Of a stretch of DNA of 6,449 nt, positions 1 through 5,177 are shown one piece after another (the first letter of the stretch is position 1; each line of letters opens with the position of its first letter). A model generated the notes under the pieces. The model was not told the DNA's origin. It was given only the letters and a program-made list of their open reading frames with translations, and made no database searches. This DNA is from JACJYE01 sp964432875. Its GTDB lineage: Bacteria; Bacteroidota; Bacteroidia; Chitinophagales; Saprospiraceae. The stretch covers positions 1 to 6,449 of the forward strand of contig CAYSPJ010000212.1 of NCBI GenBank assembly GCA_964432875.1, written 5' to 3'. The position numbers and the translations under genes are program-made.

Positions 1-39
1 CTTGTATCGGCATTTCAGATGGCTTTGACTAGCCGCAAA

Positions 40-60
40 GATAAGCGAATGGCGCTTATC
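40..60 (-). terminator. Candidate terminator hairpin after the FAS1 lipoprotein gene
   Basis: A perfect 8-bp inverted repeat (GATAAGCG at 40-47, CGCTTATC at 53-60) encloses a 5-base loop. It lies 15 bases past the stop codon of the minus-strand lipoprotein gene. Read on the minus strand, the stem is followed directly by a short TTT. A second, overlapping dyad (CTTTG at 23-27, CAAAG at 36-40) sits just beyond it. Position and stem fit a transcription terminator. The U-tract is very short, so the call is moderate. Nothing else is recognisable in positions 1-75. Confidence 0.45.
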
Positions 61-75
61 AACCGGATTGAATCG

Positions 76-1005
76 CTATTCCATGCCGATGACCCGATCA
101 ATCAAGTGGGTAACGCCATTATCGCTGATGATATCCGTTTTCACGAAGTAGGCTTCCCGCCCTGCCCAGTCTCTCAATCCAAGCCTGCCCGCGCCATCGC
201 GCACCACCGTCGCGGGCTTCCATGCGATGCTGATTTGCTGGCCGACGCTAAAATCTTTTTCCAGTTTTGATGGCTCGTTGGTGAAGCAAGCGTAGTATAG
301 CTGATCGCGTTGCGATGAACTCAGTTCCTCGATGCTGGTCAAGCCTAGTTCGTCCAGAAAGTCCTGCATGGCTTGGTTGGTGGGCAAAAACACCAGGGCT
401 TCCTTGCGGATGACTTCCAAAAAGAGGCTAATGGTGGTGCTCGGGTTAGCAGCAAGGGCCTCGGCTAGCAGCGAGACATTAGGGTCCATGAAAATGCTCT
501 GTACCGCAACTCGGCCGCCAGTCAGCTCATCCATGCTATAGAGCTGCCACGAGCTTAGCTGCTCGATGCTGCGTGCCGGATGGTTATATAAATGCCCGTT
601 CCGGTAGTAAGCCGTGATGGGGAGCGTGGGAAACAGATCGCTCTTTTTTTCTGCGTGGACATAGCCTTCACTCAGCGGGCTGCCATCCGTCAGCGGGATT
701 GTATGGTATTCCAGGATGTCAGCAAGATATTCCGATGATATTTGATCCACCCGGTTGTAGAGGTATTGGATGGATTTGAAATAGCTGGACCAGCCCGCGT
801 CAGTAATCGCAAAAAAGGCGATTTGGGCCTGCGGATCCTGGTATCGGGCTGCCAGGCCGCTTAAATCCATCGCTTGCAGGCTGCGCTCGAAACCGCCCCG
901 CGCTTTTAACTGCGCGTAGATAGAATTGGGATGCGCTTCCTCCTTTGCACAACTCCCCAACAGGGCCAAAGCGATTAAAATCAGAGTAAAATAACGGGTT
1001 TTCAT
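76..1005 (-). CDS. FAS1 (fasciclin) two-domain lipoprotein
   Basis: This encodes a 309-residue protein. The N-terminus MKTRYFTLILIALALLGSC is a lipoprotein signal peptide with lipobox LLGSC, so Cys19 should be lipidated; A-K follows it, with no Asp at +2. Two FAS1 repeats follow. Domain 1 spans about 39-172, with FFAITDAGW (64-72, like the FAS1 FAPTNxAF motif) and LADILEYHTIP (94-104). Domain 2 spans about 175-307, with VFLPTNQAMQDF (205-216) and the typical ending NGVTHLIDRVI (296-306). FAS1 domains generally mediate adhesion or binding at the cell surface; the ligand cannot be told here. I chose the ATG at 1003-1005. An in-frame ATG at 1074 would add 23 residues in front of a complete signal peptide. 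There is no Shine-Dalgarno sequence, as is usual in Bacteroidota. The gene appears monocistronic: 335 bases separate it from the upstream regulator gene. Domain 1 is more diverged than domain 2. Confidence 0.88.
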   Translation of the reverse strand: MKTRYFTLILIALALLGSCAKEEAHPNSIYAQLKARGGFERSLQAMDLSGLAARYQDPQAQIAFFAITDAGWSSYFKSIQYLYNRVDQISSEYLADILEYHTIPLTDGSPLSEGYVHAEKKSDLFPTLPITAYYRNGHLYNHPARSIEQLSSWQLYSMDELTGGRVAVQSIFMDPNVSLLAEALAANPSTTISLFLEVIRKEALVFLPTNQAMQDFLDELGLTSIEELSSSQRDQLYYACFTNEPSKLEKDFSVGQQISIAWKPATVVRDGAGRLGLRDWAGREAYFVKTDIISDNGVTHLIDRVIGME

Positions 1006-1073
1006 AGGCAGTGTTTTTCTCGGCAATATCGCCAAAAGAATCAATAACCCGAGCCTGGGCGCAGGCGGATTCA

Positions 1074-1104
1074 CAAAAATTTAACAGGTAGTCGTTTCAC
1101 CCAA
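1074..1104 (-). promoter_or_regulatory. Candidate Bacteroidota-type promoter for the FAS1 lipoprotein gene
   Basis: Read on the minus strand, a TTG (complement of 1102-1104) is followed after 18 bases by TAAATTTTTG (complement of 1074-1083). This resembles the Bacteroidota consensus TTG-N(19-22)-TAnnTTTG with one extra T in the -7 box. The inferred start site would leave a leader of roughly 60 bases before the ATG at 1005, containing the small GCCTG/CAGGC hairpin (1053-1066). This is a match by eye only. Confidence 0.35.
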
Positions 1105-1281
1105 GGGCTACACTCAGGCTTCCAAAACCCGCAAGGTTTAGGGGGGCTCCCTGCTGGTGTTGAACCGCCTGAGGTATCCTCAGCAGATGGAGGGCCCAAT
1201 CCCTCCCGCCGAGCGAGATGTCACCATGCGTCTGCTGGAATAATGGCTCTGGAGTGGGGCCGATCACACCTCGCGCGGCCC

Positions 1282-1300
1282 GCGCAGCGATGGGCTGCGC
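1282..1300 (-). other. GC-rich stem-loop downstream of the LytTR regulator gene
   Basis: A perfect 7-bp stem (GCGCAGC at 1282-1288, GCTGCGC at 1294-1300) with a 5-base loop begins 41 bases beyond the regulator stop codon on the minus strand. No U-tract follows; the next bases on that strand are GGGCCGCGCG. It could mark the 3' end of the kinase/regulator transcript or stabilise it. A canonical intrinsic terminator is not supported. Confidence 0.35.
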
Positions 1301-1340
1301 AGCAGATACCCCCTCAATCTATGCCCCAGCGATGAATTTA

Positions 1341-2111
1341 TCATCCCCCATCGAGCCATGCCTTAAAATCCTGCACCCGCTCGCGGCTGACGATGATGGG
1401 CTCTTCCTGCCCTGCCAACTGTATCGCCAGGCGGCTGTTCGCATAAGCCGTGACAGTTTTGATAGCGGCAAAGGAAGCGACGACTTGCCGGTTGAGCCGG
1501 AAAAAGCGCGCCGGATCGAGCAGAGTTTCGAGCTGTTCCAGGGTGTAGTCAACGGCAAATTTTTTCCCGTCGCGCCGCCGGAGCCAGACGATTTTATCCT
1601 CGTAGAGAAAATACAGGATGTCTTCAACGGGCACCGAGTGCAAATGGGCGCCGCTCTTGACGGCGAAACGGTTCTTCCAGGCAGGCTGGTGGATGGCTTG
1701 CGCCACCTGGCGCACCGTCTGGAGGAGGACTTCCTGCCCTTCCGGGGCGAAGGCCGCCTTCAGCCGGGCGTATTTGTCAAAAGCCTGCCGCAAGCTGTCG
1801 GCATCAATCGGTTTCAGCAGGTAATCCACGCTGTTTACTTTAAAAGCGCGCAGGGCATACTCGTCGTAGGCGGTGGTGAAGATGACCGGACAGGGCACCT
1901 GGCATTGCTCGAAAATCTCGAAGCTGCGCCCGTCGGCGAGCTGGATGTCGAAAAAAGCCAGCTCGGGCGGCCGGGCGCTGCGGAACCAGTCCACGGCCTC
2001 TTGCACCGAGTCCAGGCAAGCGGCGATTTCGATGGCCGGGTCGTATTGGCGGATCAGGTTGCCGAGGCGCTCGGCAGCCAGGGGCTCGTCTTCGATGATA
2101 ACTACTCTCAT
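1341..2111 (-). CDS. LytTR-family two-component response regulator
   Basis: This encodes a 256-residue DNA-binding response regulator. The receiver domain covers about residues 1-120. It has the acidic pair E7-D8, phosphoacceptor Asp55 (in FFDIQ), Thr80 in FTTAYDEYAL, and Lys100 in YLLKP, so all the residues needed for phosphorylation are present. A linker follows, then a LytTR DNA-binding domain at about 150-253, with the family features VEDILYF, FFRLNRQ and the C-terminal IIVSRERVQDFKAWL. LytTR proteins bind paired direct repeats in promoters through a beta-rich fold rather than a helix-turn-helix. The start ATG (2109-2111) overlaps the TGA of the kinase gene (2108-2110) as ATGA, which indicates translational coupling and one operon. 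The kinase partner is almost certainly the adjacent gene product. Target genes are unknown. Length is typical for the AgrA/LytR-like group in Bacteroidota. Confidence 0.96.
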   Translation of the reverse strand: MRVVIIEDEPLAAERLGNLIRQYDPAIEIAACLDSVQEAVDWFRSARPPELAFFDIQLADGRSFEIFEQCQVPCPVIFTTAYDEYALRAFKVNSVDYLLKPIDADSLRQAFDKYARLKAAFAPEGQEVLLQTVRQVAQAIHQPAWKNRFAVKSGAHLHSVPVEDILYFLYEDKIVWLRRRDGKKFAVDYTLEQLETLLDPARFFRLNRQVVASFAAIKTVTAYANSRLAIQLAGQEEPIIVSRERVQDFKAWLDGG

Positions 2112-3309
2112 GAGGGGGCGTTTTCAGTCCGCATTTCGATGAGGGGCACCGCCACGCTGAAGGAGGTTTCGCTGCGCACGATCTGCACGGCCCGGTCGGA
2201 CAGGTAGCGGTAGCGCTCCTGGATGTTGGCCAGGCCGATGCCGCTGGAGGCCGGCGCGCTATCGCCTTTCCCTTGCCGGTTGTTCGTCACCGCGATGTAG
2301 CCCTCCTCGTCCAGGGCGATGCGGATGTGCAGCGGCTGCCGCCGCGAGGCGATGTTGTGCTTGACCGCATTTTCCACCAGCATCTGCAAGGTGAGCGGCG
2401 GGATGACGGCCCGCGGAGCAGGCGGGAGGTCTAAAGCGATGTGCAGATTCTCGCCAAAGCGGATCTGCAACAGGAAGATATACGCTTCCAGCGCCTCTAC
2501 CTCCGTGGATAGGGGCACGACCTCGCGCTCTCGGGTGTCGAGCACGTAGCGGTAGGTCTCCGCCAGTTTTTGGATGAACTTGGCCGCCAGGTCGGCATCT
2601 TTATAGACCAGGCTCGACAGTACGTTCAAGCTGTTGAACAGGAAGTGCGGGTTGACCTGGCTCTTCAGGTTTTCAAAGCGGGCCGACAGATGGGCCTGCT
2701 TCAGCCGCTCCGCCTCGATGATGGCGTTTTTCCAGTGGAACAAAAAAGCGCGCCCGTGCAAGAACAGGCTGATGAGGAAGGTGATGATCAGGACGGAGGC
2801 GAAATAAGCCAGGTTCATGTTTTGTATAGCCCGCAGCGGATTTGTGCCCCATAGCACTAGATTGAACAAGCCGTGCACCGCTGCCGTAGCGCCTACGGTA
2901 TAGATCACGGTGAGCAACAAGCTGACCCCCAGCCGACGGATCGGCTGCTCCACCCAGGAGATGGGCACTTTGTCGGCAATCATCGCATTGCCCAGCCACA
3001 AAGCGATAGTCAATAGGGTGGTATAGGATAAATAGCGCAGCCCTCGGGGCCAGCCCGGCAGCTCGCCCTCCAACCCAAAGTTCAGGGCGCTGATCAGGGN
3101 NNNNNNNNNNNNNNNNNNNNNNNNNNNNNNNNNNNNNNNNNNNNNNNNNNNNNNNNNNNNNNNNNNNNNNNNNNNNNNNNNNNNNNNNNNNNNNNNNNNC
3201 GGGGCCAGCCCGGCAGCTCGCCCTCCAACCCAAAGTTCAGGGCGCTGATCAGGGCCGCCACCAGCAGGCTGTAGAGGACGATTTTCAGGTAGGAATGGAT
3301 GTGTGGCAT
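2108..3309 (-). CDS. LytS/YehU-type sensor histidine kinase, split by an artificial assembly gap
   Basis: This is a sensor kinase with no large extracytoplasmic domain. After removing the gap and its duplicated flank (3100-3254) the frame reads 348 residues without a break, from MPHIHSYLKI to TENAPS. Four hydrophobic segments (about 8-27, 41-60, 74-102 and 115-138) form the membrane part. The His_kinase domain follows, with NPHFLFNSLN (phosphorylated His170), the N-box LVENAVKHN (Asn262), a short VTNN segment where the D-box is expected, and the G-box SSGIGLANIQERY (about 304-316). This is the layout of the histidine kinases that pair with LytTR regulators, and the regulator gene overlaps the stop codon by 4 bases. 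The start is ATG at 3307-3309, with an A-rich upstream stretch and no Shine-Dalgarno. A TTG at 3073 could be misread as a start for a 321-residue fragment, but it is an internal leucine codon. The stimulus is unknown; with no sensor domain, sensing is probably within the membrane. Confidence 0.93.
3045..3099. repeat. 55-bp contig-end overlap, left copy
   Basis: These 55 bases are identical to 3200-3254 on the other side of the N-run. They are the last bases of the left contig. The coding content is the kinase segment around FGLEGELPGWP, present once in the collapsed gene. The identity stops exactly at both contig edges, which marks an unmerged assembly overlap and not a biological repeat. Confidence 0.92.
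3100..3199. other. Assembly gap of exactly 100 N
   Basis: Exactly 100 N is the conventional placeholder for a scaffold gap of unknown size. Because the two flanks share 55 identical bases, the real distance is most simply minus 55, so no sequence is missing. Deleting 155 bases (gap plus one flank copy) joins the two kinase fragments in frame. Confidence 0.95.
3200..3254. repeat. 55-bp contig-end overlap, right copy
   Basis: This is an exact duplicate of 3045-3099 and forms the first 55 bases of the right contig. A 55-base overlap matches a k-mer size commonly used by de Bruijn graph assemblers, which supports an assembly origin (inference). Confidence 0.92.
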
Positions 3310-3557
3310 TAGTTTTATAGTCAGTTGTTTATTATTTAGCAGCTAGCTGCCAGTTGCTGGCGACAGGTCATCTTGCCAGGGGTGACTGGCGAGGGCCTGG
3401 TGCCCTGTACGGCAGCGCAATCTTGCCTCAAGGGCTTGAATCGCTGCCTAAAATTAGGGTTTTAAACCCAATTACGGCTCATTTTGACCCAGTAAAGCTC
3501 TGGCGAACTTGCATTTTCGTAGATAAAGCGTTATCTTGGTCCGAAACAAGTTTTACC
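3310..3557. promoter_or_regulatory. Divergent intergenic region, kinase/Uma2, rich in dyads
   Basis: This 248-base region separates the minus-strand kinase start from the plus-strand Uma2 start. From left to right it holds: a perfect 12-bp palindrome GCAGCTAGCTGC (3339-3350); GCCAG-N3-CTGGC (3349-3361); GCCAG-N6-CTGGC (3375-3390); TCAAG-GG-CTTGA (3428-3439); and GGGTTT-T-AAACCC (3457-3469), flanked by AATT on both sides (3452-3473). CAGTTG recurs at 3322 and 3351, and CTGGCGA at 3357 and 3386, both 29 bases apart. No convincing promoter box faces the kinase. A gene in this stretch is not supported, although the Uma2 frame stays open back to 3354. Confidence 0.5.
3509..3539 (+). promoter_or_regulatory. 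Candidate Bacteroidota-type promoter for the Uma2-family gene
   Basis: TTG at 3509-3511 is followed after 20 bases by TATCTTGG at 3532-3539, a 7-of-8 style match to TAnnTTTG at the expected spacing. The start codon lies 18 bases further on, giving a short leader of about 10-15 bases. The position supports ATG 3558 as the start and argues against the upstream ATG at 3354. This is a match by eye only. Confidence 0.42.
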
Positions 3558-4274
3558 ATGCCATCAAATGCCGGAGCAAGCTCCACTATCATTTACCCCG
3601 ATAGCGACGGGAAACCCATTGCTGATGACACCCTCCAGTTTGAGTGGATAGTTGTCTTCAAACATCTGCTGGATGCGAGGTTTGTCGAGGAGGACGATGT
3701 ATTTGTTGCCAGCGACTTATTCTGGTACCCCCTCGAAGGGCACAACGCGCTGCGCCAGGCTCCCGACGTCATGGTAGCGATTGGCCGGCCCAAAGGCTAC
3801 CGCGGCTCTTACCTGCAATGGGCAGAGGGCGGCATCGCCCCGCAGGTGGTCTTTGAAATCCTCTCTCCGGGTAACCGCGCCGCCAAGATGCAGGAGAAAT
3901 TCGCCTTTTATCAGCACTTTGGCGTCCAGGAATACTACCTCTACGACCCGCACAAAAACAAGTTGAAAGCCTACTTGCGGGAAGGCAGTATGCTCGGCGA
4001 AATCCCCAGCGAAAAACTACGTGATTGGGCCAGCCCCCTGCTGGGTATCCGCTTGCGTTGGGCCGACGATGCGCTGCATCTTTATGAGCCCAATGGCAAG
4101 CCCTTCCGCCCCTACCTCGACTTGGCAGCCTCAGAAGCCGCCGCCATCGCGGAGCTTAAGAAAAGCAGCCAGTTGTTGCAACATACGCAGGAACAGCTCC
4201 GCGTAGCCGAGCAACGCGCCGAAAGGCTGGCCGAACGCCTGCGGCATCTGGGCATCGATCCGGATACGATATAG
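3558..4274 (+). CDS. Uma2-family (DUF820) PD-(D/E)XK nuclease-fold protein with C-terminal coiled coil
   Basis: This encodes a 238-residue protein. The Uma2 core shows the expected order: APDVMVAIG (Asp70), VVFEILSPGNR (Glu100), then KMQEKFAFYQHFGVQEYYLYDP (about 110-131), where Lys114 (or Lys110) is the likely third catalytic residue. The Uma2 family has a restriction-endonuclease-like fold. Nuclease activity is predicted from the fold, and the biological role of most members is unknown. Residues about 190-230 (ASEAAAIAEL through RLAERLRHL) are alanine-, glutamate-, glutamine- and arginine-rich with heptad-like leucines, and look like a coiled coil, a common Uma2 tail. I chose ATG 3558-3560 because the similarity begins just after it and a promoter-like pair lies 18 bases upstream. 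An in-frame ATG at 3354 would add 68 residues of unconvincing sequence. It is the only plus-strand gene, convergent with the TPR gene 42 bases downstream. No methylase or specificity subunit is adjacent, so restriction-modification is not indicated. Confidence 0.88.
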   Translation: MPSNAGASSTIIYPDSDGKPIADDTLQFEWIVVFKHLLDARFVEEDDVFVASDLFWYPLEGHNALRQAPDVMVAIGRPKGYRGSYLQWAEGGIAPQVVFEILSPGNRAAKMQEKFAFYQHFGVQEYYLYDPHKNKLKAYLREGSMLGEIPSEKLRDWASPLLGIRLRWADDALHLYEPNGKPFRPYLDLAASEAAAIAELKKSSQLLQHTQEQLRVAEQRAERLAERLRHLGIDPDTI

Positions 4275-4316
4275 CGTTCTGCCCTTTAGCGGCAATTCGC
4301 GTCCTACCTCCTCAGC

Positions 4317-4967
4317 CTACTCCCTCGCCCTTTCCAGCAGATGCGCATTCACCTGCTGCCCCCAGCGCGGGTGGAGCGAGCTGGGGGCTTGGTAAGCCTC
4401 GAAGCGCTCTGCTGCCTTCTCCAGCCAGGGCAACGCAGCCTTAGCACCGCCGCCGTAAAATTCCGGCGTGTAGAGCAACTGCTGCCCCAAGAGGTAGTAC
4501 GGGCGCGGGTTAGCCGGGTCTAAGGCGATAGCCGTTTGCAAGGCCTGCTGCACCTTAGGGCTGTACTCCGCCCCTTTGACCATCGCATTTTCCCAGATGC
4601 GCCCTTGGTAGATGTAGCCCTGCAGCGCTACGATTTCCGATTCCTGAGGCGCAAGAGCCTTGGCGGCATCCAGTGCTGCCTGAGCTTGATCCAGGTGGGC
4701 GTTGCAGGCGGCCAGCTCTTGCGCTTGCATCTTTACGACCGCCAGCATCATGTGGCTGTAGGCTTGGTAATACCCTGGCAGCCAATCGCCTGGCTCGCTC
4801 TGGGCGATGCGCTCAAAGTGGTTGGCCGCTTTTTGCCAGCTCTCCGCCGTCCGAGCGGTGTCGAGCGGGGCCAGGGCTTGCTCCATTGCCGAAGCGTACT
4901 TCCCGCTTTGTGCGGAGGCAAGGGTGGCGCTGAGCATCAGCGCAGCAAATAAAAGGTGGTGTTTCAT
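4317..4967 (-). CDS. Secreted TPR-like repeat protein
   Basis: This encodes a 216-residue exported protein. The N-terminus MKHHLLFAALMLSATLASA is a signal peptide with an A-S-A cleavage site before Gln20 and no lipobox, so the mature protein is probably periplasmic. The rest is helical with tetratricopeptide-like units: about 43-76 (ending in YYQAYSHMML), 86-121 (AQAALDAAKALAPQESEIVALQGYIY) written here by its ends AQAALDAAKAL and GYIY, and 138-168 (QALQTAIALDPANPRPYYLLG). A distinctive segment YTPEFYGGGAKAALPWLEKA (166-185) follows. TPRs are protein-binding scaffolds; the partner is unknown. The start ATG (4965-4967) follows an AT-rich leader without Shine-Dalgarno. The receptor gene lies 210 bases upstream on the same strand, with a probable terminator between them, so cotranscription is uncertain. 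Similar small TPR proteins occur in many Bacteroidota, but I cannot assign a named function. Confidence 0.85.
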   Translation of the reverse strand: MKHHLLFAALMLSATLASAQSGKYASAMEQALAPLDTARTAESWQKAANHFERIAQSEPGDWLPGYYQAYSHMMLAVVKMQAQELAACNAHLDQAQAALDAAKALAPQESEIVALQGYIYQGRIWENAMVKGAEYSPKVQQALQTAIALDPANPRPYYLLGQQLLYTPEFYGGGAKAALPWLEKAAERFEAYQAPSSLHPRWGQQVNAHLLERARE

Positions 4968-5044
4968 GGTAATGGTTGTTTATTGATGAAATGTATTTTA
5001 GTGGGTTTCAAGCTTCGAGTCGCGAGTCTTTGCCAGAAAACATG

Positions 5045-5073
5045 CAAAACTTAATCTTAGAGACATGGCACAA
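5045..5073 (-). promoter_or_regulatory. Weak candidate promoter for the TPR gene
   Basis: On the minus strand a TTG (complement of 5071-5073) is followed after 17 bases by TAAGTTTTG (complement of 5045-5053). This resembles TAnnTTTG with one extra T, and the spacing is slightly short. It lies about 78 bases before the start codon. Its TTG overlaps the T-run of the terminator candidate, so the two calls partly compete. Confidence 0.28.
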
Positions 5074-5109
5074 AAACCGTCCTGCGGAATAACAAGGCTT
5101 TTATTCCAC
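5074..5109 (-). terminator. Candidate terminator after the TonB-dependent receptor gene
   Basis: GGAATAA (5086-5092) and TTATTCC (5101-5107) form a perfect 7-bp stem with an 8-base loop. On the minus strand the stem can extend by a T-G wobble and a G-C pair. After a further GCAGGACGG the same strand has TTTTT (complement of 5072-5076). The structure is about 70 bases past the receptor stop codon. The 8-9 base gap between stem and T-run is longer than in classic intrinsic terminators. Confidence 0.42.
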
Positions 5110-5148
5110 GGGGCTCGCCGTATTGACTAATTGCGGTGAAACAGCGTT

Positions 5149-5166
5149 GCAGGCCCGTTGGCCCGC
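5149..5166 (-). other. GC-rich hairpin just past the receptor stop codon
   Basis: Read on the minus strand, GCGGGCC-AACG-GGCCTGC can pair over 7 bp including one G-U wobble, with a 4-base loop. It begins 11 bases past the receptor stop. No U-tract follows. It could be a transcript-end stabilising structure ahead of the T-run terminator candidate. Confidence 0.35.
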
Positions 5167-5177
5167 AGCCTTCCCCT

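Larger units (their letters stand above)
1006..1340. other. Intergenic region between lipoprotein and regulator genes
   Basis: This is a 335-base stretch with no supported gene. It should hold the lipoprotein promoter and leader at its left end and the 3' end of the kinase/regulator transcript at its right end. Small dyads seen: GCCTG/CAGGC (1053-1066), an imperfect 8-bp stem CCAAAACC/GGTTTAGG (1122-1142), CTGAGG-TAT-CCTCAG (1169-1183), GGGCC/GGCCC (1257-1281), and a 7-bp stem GCGCAGC/GCTGCGC (1282-1300). None has a U-tract. A plus-strand open frame beginning at 1218 runs antisense into the regulator and looks like no known protein. Confidence 0.6.
4968..5177. other. Spacer between TonB-dependent receptor and TPR genes
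   Basis: This 210-base stretch has no supported gene. It holds a GC-rich dyad (5149-5166) just past the receptor stop, a longer stem-loop (5086-5107) followed by a T-run on the minus strand, a weak promoter-like pair (5045-5073), and a short tandem CGAGTC (5016-5021, 5024-5029). The left half is AT-rich, as expected for the leader of the TPR gene. Confidence 0.55.

Noticed and set aside
19..270. Plus-strand open frame of 83 codons
   Set aside because: It overlaps the 3' end of the FAS1 gene antisense, and its product looks like translated antisense sequence.
1006..1074. Upstream ATG (1074) as the lipoprotein start
   Set aside because: It would place 23 residues with their own hydrophobic run before a complete lipoprotein signal peptide starting at 1005.
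1218..2207. Long plus-strand open frame (329 codons) opposite the LytTR regulator
   Set aside because: It is antisense to a clearly recognisable receiver-LytTR protein, resembles no known family, and is explained by the GC-rich codon pattern of the true gene.
2108..3073. A separate 321-residue kinase starting at TTG 3073
   Set aside because: The codon is an internal leucine of the collapsed gene; starting there would remove the first membrane helix.
3045..3254. True tandem duplication or mobile-element target duplication around the N-run
   Set aside because: The identity ends exactly at both contig edges, the N count is the standard 100, and collapse restores the frame; an assembly overlap is simpler.
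3339..3390. CRISPR-like repeats in the kinase/Uma2 intergenic region
   Set aside because: The repeated units are only 5-7 bases, spacing is irregular, and there are no spacers or cas genes.
3454..3469. Telomere-like TTAGGG-TTTT-AAACCC string
   Set aside because: It is a single unit, not a tandem array, and is accounted for as a short dyad in a bacterial intergenic region.
3354..3557. N-terminal extension of the Uma2 protein from ATG 3354
   Set aside because: The extra 68 residues do not look like Uma2 sequence and cover a promoter-like pair and several dyads.
4536..4952. Plus-strand open frame opposite the TPR gene
   Set aside because: The minus strand has a signal peptide, TPR-like pattern and sensible ends; the plus-strand product has no recognisable features.
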